From the NCBI GenBank assembly GCA_037893225.1, contig JAZGUH010000206.1, positions 248,001 through 312,000 of the forward strand: a DNA stretch of 64,000 nucleotides. Direction: 5' to 3'. A program made the position numbers and the translations under genes. This document shows positions 57,570-64,000 of the stretch, one piece after another. The notes under the pieces are model-generated. The model had not been told where the DNA came from. It worked only from the letters and a program-made list of their open reading frames with translations, and did not search any database. Source of the DNA: Hippasteria phrygiana. Lineage: Eukaryota > Echinodermata > Asteroidea > Valvatida > Goniasteridae. The stretch's first letter is position 1. Each line of letters begins with the position of its first letter.

Positions 57570-59259
57570 ATTCTTTTTTTTCTTTTTGCTATAACTTTCT
57601 TCTCCGGAGTTGTTTGACTACATGCAAACTCATATCAAGTTCATATCTGGTACATATATGTACATCACATTGAAGATTCCGGAAAATGTGATGACGTCAT
57701 GATGACGTCATCAGGTATCAAATTACAAGCAATTCAACATTTCTATTTGTAATCTTTGAAAATCAATATAAAATCAACCGTGAAAGACGTGAACTTGATT
57801 TTTACGGCAATTGATAGGATATTATTAGATCTTCAATTTTGATCGTGCGTGCAAAATCACGTGACCCTTCCTTCCGGTCGAAACCGGAAGTGCTTTATAA
57901 TTTGAAAGTGGAAAAAGATTTGAACTTGCTTTCAACGATGTTAGTCCTTGGCCAGGCTGAACTTTTCAAAAATGTGTGCGGTGACGTCATAAAATATTTG
58001 AGCGCCCTCTAGCGGCAGGTTTAAAAATGTTCAAAATGAACTTTCAATCGATGTGTGTGGCGAAGTTTGCTGAAATCACTTTATAATTGATATATATGAT
58101 GACATTCATGCAGGGAACACGTGTGCAAGGGCTCAGATTGATGACGTCATCAGACCGGAAGTTGCAATGAAAAGACCTTTAAACCTTAAAAAAATCGCTG
58201 AAAAATCAACCGTGACAGATATATTTCAGATTTTTGCTTCAGATAGCATAGTTGACATAGTTCTCGAGCTTTGTGATAATGACGTCACGATGACGTCACC
58301 AAGTATCATATTACAAGCAATCAAAGATTTCTTGATTTAATATTTGAAAATCAATATAAAATCAACCGAGAGAGATCTGATTTTGCGTTTTACGGGAATT
58401 GATGGAATATTCCAGGGTCTTCATTTTTTATATTACGTGCAAAATCACATGACCCTTCCTTCCGGTCCAAACCGGAAGTGCCTTATAATTTAAAAGTGGA
58501 AACAGATTTGAACTTGCTTTCAAGGATGTTAGTCTTTGGCCAGGCTGAACTTTTCAAAAATGTGTGCGGTGACGTCATGAAATATTCGAGCGCCCTCTAG
58601 CGGCAGGTTGAAAAATGTTCAAAATTTACTTTCAGTCGATGTGTATGGCGAAGTTTGGCGTAATCACTTTATAATTGATATATATGATGACCTTCATGCA
58701 GGCAACACGTGTGCAAGGGCTGAGATTGATGACGTCATCAGACCGGAAGTGACAATGAAAAGACCTTTAAACCTTAAAAAATTGCTGAAAAATCAACCGC
58801 GACAGATATAATTCAGATTTTTGCTTCAGATGGCACAGTTGACATAGTTCTCGAGCTTTGTGATAATGACGTCACAATGACGTCATCAAGTATTGGATTA
58901 CAAGCAATCAAAGATTTCTAGATTTAATGTTTGAAAATCAATATAAAATCAACCGAGAGAGATCTGATTTTGTTTTTTACGGGAATTGATGGAATAATCC
59001 AGGGTCTTCATTTTTGATATTACGTGCAAAATCACATGACCCTTCCTTCCGGTCCAAACCGGAAGTGCCTTATAATTTGAAAGTGGAAAAAGATTTGCAC
59101 ATTGTAATGATGTCAGGAATGACATTATCAAGGTCAAATGACAAAACTTCCAAAACGAACATTCCTTTGGAAACAACATGTTTCATGAACTGCAGCACAT
59201 AAGATTTTCACGATTGGCCCAACACCGTGCGTTTGTTATTACAAACGACATATATCTAG
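57570..59259 (+). mobile_element. Helitron-like repeat, copy 2
   Basis: Same order as copy 1: TAACTTTCTTCTCCGGAG, then TGACGTCA pairs at about 57688, 58278 and 58866, ending with hairpin CGTTTGT-TATT-ACAAACG, CTAG (59256-59259) and T. It follows copy 1 end-to-end in the same orientation. Confidence 0.68.
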
Positions 59260-59876
59260 TTCTTTTTGTTGTTGTTTATCATTTATAGGTTATTTTCTCT
59301 TCAAGTTTGCTCATTAATAACAAATCAACACACACTAAATATGTTGTCTACTGCTTAACAAAATCGATAGGGAAACTTGCACATGACAGAACAAGATTAT
59401 CATTGTCATGTTTAAGCTAAGGATGTGACGTTTACATGTTTAAACGTTTAAACGAAACTAATATCAAATCTGTTTACAAATTTTCCCAAACGTTTAAATG
59501 GAACTCAAATTTCAAAAATTGGACTTGTATAATACGCAATCTACCCTCCAGTTTTATTTACAAAGAATCTACAATGTTTGTAAATCTATTTAATATACAA
59601 AGCTTTAAAAATGCCTTTTAGTGCTTGATCACATTCCAAGAAGTTTAATTGATACATCTCTCAATGACCGGTAACTACGGTATCTATTGTGTCAATGATA
59701 CACAGTGTATAAAATATGATTGATGTTTTCAATACGCCGCTGTGCCAAGATCAATGCGGAAATGTTGACTGAATGTTTAAACGTCACAGGAAAGTTTCGC
59801 TTAACGTTTATCAAATTAAATGTAGATTCCCATCCTTTATAGTTTAAGCCATTTGGGTCATCACTCGGTGACTCAC

Positions 59877-60074
59877 CAATGCAGACAACATTTTGAAGGC
59901 TGTCCCATTCGCTATGGTCAGTGCACGTCTTCACCGCCGGCCCCTCTTGACGGAAACCATCCCCACAGGAGAAGTGGCACACTGTGTTGTAGGGTAATAC
60001 CATGGTTTGACCACAGAGGGCGGGCTCTACCATCCCATGGGGGAGGGTGAAAGGACCAGGGCACCACACGGTCG
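59877..60074 (-). CDS. SVEP1-like: Exon 4: CCP/sushi module
   Basis: A 66-codon phase 1-1 exon: VWCPGPFTLPHGMVEP, TVCHFSCGDGF, KTCTDHSEWD and VVCIG give the four CCP cysteines and the core tryptophan. A canonical GTGAGT donor follows. Between this exon and exon 3 lies the 14-bp minisatellite at 60331-60737. Confidence 0.92.
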
Positions 60075-60179
60075 CTGCAAAGAAAAGGGGAGAGAGTATG
60101 CCGATTTCCTGGGTCACGTTCATTCAGCATCTAAGCACACAAATTTGTCAATGACATTGACAAAAATTTGAAGACCGCT

Positions 60180-60256
60180 ATCAGTGCTAAGATAGCTCAG
60201 TTGGTAGAATACTCGTACAGTGTTCCGGACATTGCAGGTTCAAATATGTGACCTGG
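60180..60256 (+). mobile_element. tRNA-like fragment
   Basis: GATAGCTCAGTTGGTAGAAT and GCAGGTTCAAAT resemble the SINE tRNA region at 39377. The anticodon arm and 3' stem are degraded. Not a working tRNA. Confidence 0.65.
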
Positions 60257-60330
60257 AAGCATGAAATGAGGGTAAAATCGCACTTTGGCTTTCTGGGTTT
60301 CAAGCAGAAACAACAATTTTTCACTAAGGG

Positions 60331-60737
60331 CGGTCAGGTCAGTGCGGTCAGGTCGGTGCGGTCAGGTCGGTGCGGTCAGGTCGGTGCGGTCAGGTCGGTG
60401 CGGTCAGGTCGGTGCGGTCAGGTCGGTGCGGTCAGGTCGGTGCGGTCAGGTCGGTGCGGTCAGGTCGGTGCGGTCAGGTCGGTGCGGTCAGGTCGGTGCG
60501 GTCAGGTCGGTGCGGTCAGGTCGGTGCGGTCAGGTCGGTGCGGTCAGGTCGGTGCGGTCAGGTCGGTGCGGTCAGGTCGGTGCGGTCAGGTCGGTGCGGT
60601 CAGGTCGGTGCGGTCAGGTCGGTGCGGTCAGGTCGGTGCGGTCAGGTCGGTGCGGTCAGGTCGGTGCGGTCAGGTCGGTGCGGTCAGGTCGGTGCGGTCA
60701 GGTCGGTGCGGTCAGGTCGGTGCAGTCAGGTCGGTGT
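60331..60737. repeat. 14-bp minisatellite, about 29 near-perfect copies
   Basis: Unit GGTCAGGTCGGTGC. Only the first and last units carry changes (CAGTGC, GCAGTC). Because 14 is not a multiple of 3, all three + frames read the same 14-residue cycle and stay open, which explains the long spurious frames here. Confidence 0.97.
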
Positions 60738-61144
60738 AGTGGTTCTTTCCTCGCCTTCCACCTCTGGTGACCCCGTGATTATAGTTTTCGGTCCCTACCT
60801 GGCTGCGCGGGTTTTCCCTATGAATAACTGTTCTGGGGTTTTCCTCCCGCTACCAAAACTGAGAATTCTCTTTGTCGTCTTCTCTCAACCAATGCTGGGC
60901 CCCGAGGGAGAACAGCGATAATGCGCTGATCAGGCTACCCAGGATAAATAAGATATAAATAAATAAATAAAACTAATAAGTCGATTTTATGATTTTAACA
61001 TTTTCACATTTGAAAAGTCTTATTCTGTCTTATCCCAAAGTTTTAAAAACTAAATTTAATCTCGAAATATTTGTGGGGAAGTGATTTCTTTTGGAACCAT
61101 GTTATACTGTGCACAGTTTTTGTTGTTTTTTTAGTTTTTTTTAT

Positions 61145-61440
61145 GCAAGTCGCCCATCACAAGGCCAAAGGCCACTCGAAGTGTGGGCTACAGAAGAAAG
61201 TGTGGAAGAACCAGCCCCTCACACTGAAACAAGACAAGATAATCTGATCTCTTCACAGTATGAATAGGGTCGGGATGGGTAACTAGTCCACTGCAAGGCA
61301 TTATTAATGCCTCTACCCATAAAAAAAGCGTAGAAGTGCTATAACCCAGGACTTGGCTCGAACCCACAACTTGCAGTATTTTTTGCAGACCACGAATTCA
61401 ATGCTCCAAACCACTAGACCACCGCACTTCCAAAAACGTT
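61145..61440 (-). mobile_element. LINE scrap followed by tRNA-like SINE
   Basis: 61145-61205 repeats the CCAAAGGCCACTCGAAGTGT LINE end. 61340-61430 holds a tRNA-like region on the minus strand (GTTGTGGGTTCGAGCCAAG). Confidence 0.55.
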
Positions 61441-61746
61441 GAGCTTTATTTTGTCAAAACAAGGGGTCAAGACTCTAATAATTTCAAAACGTTACAGCAG
61501 GACCCAGAAATCTCAATGTTCAACTTTTACTACTTTTTCAACTTTTACTACTGTCTGCCCATTTTGTCATGCCAGGTCACATATCGTCGTCGTTAATTTA
61601 CTTCAATACTCATTCGAAAAAAATGGCTGAAGGTCCGTTACTCCAAAAGCAGTTGGACAGATGGAAAGAATACACTGTAAAGACAGACAGACAGCCTGCC
61701 CGACAGACAGACAGACAGACAGACAGGATGACTAGTGAGAACATAC

Positions 61747-61935
61747 CTGTACACTGGAAGTTAGGTCCACTCCATGAGCCATCAGCCTGACACTGGCGGG
61801 CACGGAAACTTTGTCCATTGGGCAACCTATGACCCAGGTCACAATGGAACTCACAGGAGTCACCGTAGGTTGCCGTATCCCCACTGCAGCCAGAGATGTA
61901 GCCATTGGTGATGGCAGGGAAGGAGCATGTGTTAG
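61747..61935 (-). CDS. SVEP1-like: Exon 3: CCP/sushi module
   Basis: A 63-codon phase 1-1 exon. Cysteines and aromatic core match CCP: NTCSFPAITNGYISG, GDSCEFHCDLGHRL, RQCQADGSWSG, FQCTG. It is bounded by a GCAG acceptor and a GTATGT donor. The 3' flanking intron begins with a CTGT/GACA simple repeat (61676-61725). Confidence 0.92.
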
Positions 61936-62019
61936 CTGCAACAAACATGGAGAAAAAAAAGTCAACATATAAGAAAACATTCAAAAGATGCAAAATGACT
62001 GAGCCATACATCTAGAGGT

Positions 62020-62240
62020 CTACATTAGTTAAATTAATAAATAAATAAATATAAACAATTTAAATAAAGATTTTCTTTATGTAAACCTAATGAAGAGATT
62101 TACAAATTTAAGAAATAAATAGATATAAAAAATAATAATAAAACATTTAAGATAAACTAAAAAGCTAACAAATTATTGCAAATCTAGAAAAAGAAATTAA
62201 ACAATTTTGAAAAATATCTAAATCATTAGCTGAAAAATGG
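62020..62240. other. AT-rich intron stretch
   Basis: Poly(A)-rich AAATAAATA-type low-complexity sequence between exons 3 and 2; nothing else seen. Confidence 0.6.
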
Positions 62241-62461
62241 GCCACCAACCAAAAATAATTTACACCAATTAAGCAAAAACACAAAACCCAAAGAAAGTGT
62301 CACATGGGACAAAACTCATTTACACGGGCATCAAAAAGCAATTTTTGCTTGGTGACTTCCAGTGAATGAGTTTCTAAATGTGTTTTCCATCTCGAGGACC
62401 AATGTCTTGTTTCAATACATTTAATTCATTTTTATTGACTGAACAAAAATCATCAACCTAC

Positions 62462-62686
62462 CCACGCAAATTGGCTGCGAGGAATTCCAATACCCTTGAG
62501 TGCTATCCGCAGTTGCCCGCATGCACTTTCTCCTCAGGACAGCGCCCCCTGTTGACAGAGTGTAGCCAGTCTCGCAGCTGATCTCGCACTGCGAGCCATA
62601 CACAGCGCCATCTGTGCATGAGCCATGCCCAGTGGCAAGATGCAGCATGCCGTTGGTGGGGGTTGGAAGACCGGAACATTGTGTAA
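62462..62686 (-). CDS. SVEP1-like: Exon 2: CCP/sushi module
   Basis: A 75-codon phase 1-1 exon encoding one complement control protein module. It shows the expected cysteines (TQCSGLP, GSQCEISCETGY, RKCMRA, PICVG) and the tryptophan before the last cysteine (YWNSSQPIC). Phase 1-1 single-module exons are typical for sushi domains and allow shuffling without frame change. The junction with exon 1 gives KVTQC. The loop before the third cysteine is longer than average. Confidence 0.9.
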
Positions 62687-62976
62687 CTGTGGAACAAAAA
62701 CAAGAAGCTCTGCAAATGTTGCCATCACCTCAAAACTGATTTTAAAACCACTTAATATGTTGTAAGAATGTTGTGACAAACAGTTGAGGAAAACTTCATG
62801 CATTAACCCTTTCAGAACCACATTGTTTATTGGCTTATCTTCCCCCAGTACCACAATTCTTTTTACATCTGAAAATAATAATAATCTGGAATTAATGGAT
62901 TAAGCCACTCATGGGGATTTTTAGCACCTACATCAACCTTTATTATAAGCGGCTCAGAAAGTGTATAAACTCTGAC

Positions 62977-63145
62977 CTTTGGCCTCTATTTGCATAGAGC
63001 ATGACCCCAAGTTGCCAGCGCTGTCTGTTGCCGTGTAGACCAGTGAGTAGGTGCCTTCTTCAAGGGTGGTGGGCTTGGTACCGGTGAATAGGTCTGAGTT
63101 GATGGACAGTAAAACTGCAGGGATGTTTCTTCCTGCGTCAGTGCC
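62977..63145 (-). CDS. SVEP1-like: Exon 1 in window: HYR domain, C-terminal part
   Basis: Encodes 56 codons plus one base. The segment GTYSLVYTATDSAGN followed by a single cysteine and an alternating hydrophobic strand (SCSMQIEAK) is the signature end of a hyalin repeat, an immunoglobulin-like extracellular fold. It opens in phase 0 after TTGTAG and closes in phase 1 at GTCAGA. The N-terminal half of this HYR is not between 63146 and 64000, so the preceding exon is outside the window. This HYR is split at a different phase from the other split HYR (54032/51385). Confidence 0.8.
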
Positions 63146-63575
63146 CTACAAGAAATGAATAAGCCGTTGAAATAGCTTCTTTTTTTTTTCAACGAAAAAC
63201 CATCTCATGGACACATGCGCTGCGCCTCAACGCGGGATTCTAATCCATGTTCTTGAAAAAACTAGACCAACAGAACAGAAACAATTCCCCAGCAATAGCA
63301 TTAACAACTCCAACGCATGTAATAATATCAGTGGAAAAAACACTGCTTGCCACACTTTTGCATATATAGTGGAGTCGTCTAACATGGTGCACTCCAACGT
63401 TCTTCACAACTTTCGTCCGATAGTCTTAACTTCCTTGTTGATGATTTTCAAACTCATTTAGTTGAATATTTGTACTATTACAATAATAAAACTTGCTTTA
63501 TGAATTATTTTCAGCTTCTTGAAATTAGTCCAAAAGTCAAAACTGTGGTATCCGGAAACTGGGCACAAAATTTGG

Positions 63576-64000
63576 TAGAGACAGTGAAAATCCGCTCGAA
63601 AATTTTGCATTTTCCGTTCCGCAATTTTGTGAATTGCGTTTTTTCCCCGTTTTTCTGGAATTTGAATCCTTTTGAATAGAATTACCTCCCTGGTGACTAC
63701 AAAATTGGTAAAATCACTCTAACCTGAAAGCGTCCCCATTGCATACACGATTATGAATTATCTGGTGTAGTCGCCAAATCATTACATCATAAGTATACGT
63801 CCCTCCCCAAAAAGAAATATCCAAAAGTGAACAGTTAATAAAGAACCCAAAGTTATAAACCTGACAATCCGACTGATTCTGAATGATTTTGGACGGGAAG
63901 TTTTCACTTTTTACGAGCACAGCGAGCATTTTAGAGAGATGGAATAAAATCTTTGCAGCGTGAAATGTTTAACAGGAGTAGCACGTGCACGCACGCAAAT
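63576..64000. mobile_element. Family D TIR element, truncated by window end
   Basis: TAGAGACAGTGAAAATCCGC and the sequence that follows match the inverse of 54870-55333 (for example TTTCTGGAATTTGAA and GAATGATTTTGGACGGG). Confidence 0.75.

Larger units (their letters stand above)
817..63145 (-). other. SVEP1-like: SVEP1-like extracellular multidomain gene (partial locus, 30 exons)
   Basis: Thirty exons were joined by eye from AG acceptors and GT donors with consistent phase: every exon end plus the next exon start restores the frame, and the total is 6,707 bp. Module order is HYR, CCPx3, HYR, CCPx3, HYR, CCPx2, HYRx2, CCP, unique 203 residues, GCC2/GCC3 x3, EGF x21, pentraxin start. Known of the family: SVEP1/polydom is a secreted matrix protein with vWA, CCP, HYR, ephrin-receptor-like, EGF, pentraxin and further CCP modules; in vertebrates it is an integrin alpha9beta1 ligand involved in lymphatic development. 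Inferred: this is the SVEP1 orthologue or a close paralogue in an invertebrate deuterostome. The signal peptide and any vWA domain would lie beyond 64000; the rest of the pentraxin domain and any C-terminal CCPs lie left of base 1. An alternative is an uncharacterised fibropellin/polydom-type paralogue. Confidence 0.85.

Noticed and set aside
60248..60921. 160-180 codon + frames rich in V-R-S-G-R-C-G-Q
   Set aside because: Produced by the 14-bp tandem repeat, open in all three frames; opposite strand to the gene and within an intron.

Overview
The window is animal genomic DNA dominated by one large, intron-rich, minus-strand gene. I joined 30 consecutive exons by GT/AG sites and reading phase, from 63145 down to 817, giving about 6.7 kb of coding sequence (about 2,235 codons). 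Both ends of the gene lie outside the window. In protein order the modules are: HYR (C-terminal part), 3 CCP/sushi, HYR, 3 CCP, HYR, 2 CCP, 2 HYR, CCP, a 203-residue cysteine-poor segment, 3 ephrin-receptor-like (GCC2/GCC3) cysteine modules, about 21 EGF modules, and the start of a pentraxin/LamG-like domain. The core HYR-HYR-CCP-unique-GCC2-EGF-pentraxin order is that of SVEP1 (polydom), a secreted matrix protein. This copy has many more EGF modules, and more HYR/CCP modules, than I recall for vertebrate SVEP1.

Organism: a SVEP1-type gene, introns of 0.3-9 kb, exons visibly richer in GC than introns, and a dense load of small DNA transposons, Helitron-like repeats, tRNA-derived SINEs and decayed LINEs fit an invertebrate deuterostome (echinoderm, hemichordate or cephalochordate). 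I cannot resolve the species from sequence alone.

Layout (+ coordinates; the gene reads right to left): 1-817 is MITEs plus intron; 817-1036 is the pentraxin exon; 1150-2420 is a broken LINE; 3.6-16.2 kb holds the EGF exons; 16.7-22.4 kb the three GCC2/GCC3 exons; 24.7-25.3 kb the unique exon; 25.5-27.2 kb a DNA transposon with 7-bp target duplication; 28.1-37.7 kb CCP/HYR exons around a cluster of TGACGTCA-rich repeats; 38.3-39.5 kb a MITE and paired tRNA-derived SINEs; 41.0-43.9 kb three CCP exons; 43.9-51.1 kb a roughly 58-copy, 122-124 bp minisatellite; 51.3-54.2 kb a split HYR with nested transposons between its halves; 55.6-59.3 kb a Helitron-like repeat pair; 59.9-63.1 kb CCP exons, a 14-bp minisatellite and the first HYR part.

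The most unusual feature is the 7-kb minisatellite. Its unit contains the 3' splice site and the first few dozen coding bases of the CCP exon at 43710-43901, and the array is in register with the real splice site. The intron therefore presents the spliceosome with dozens of near-copies of the true acceptor. No other protein-coding gene, intact transposase, CRISPR array, rRNA or credible functional tRNA gene was found.
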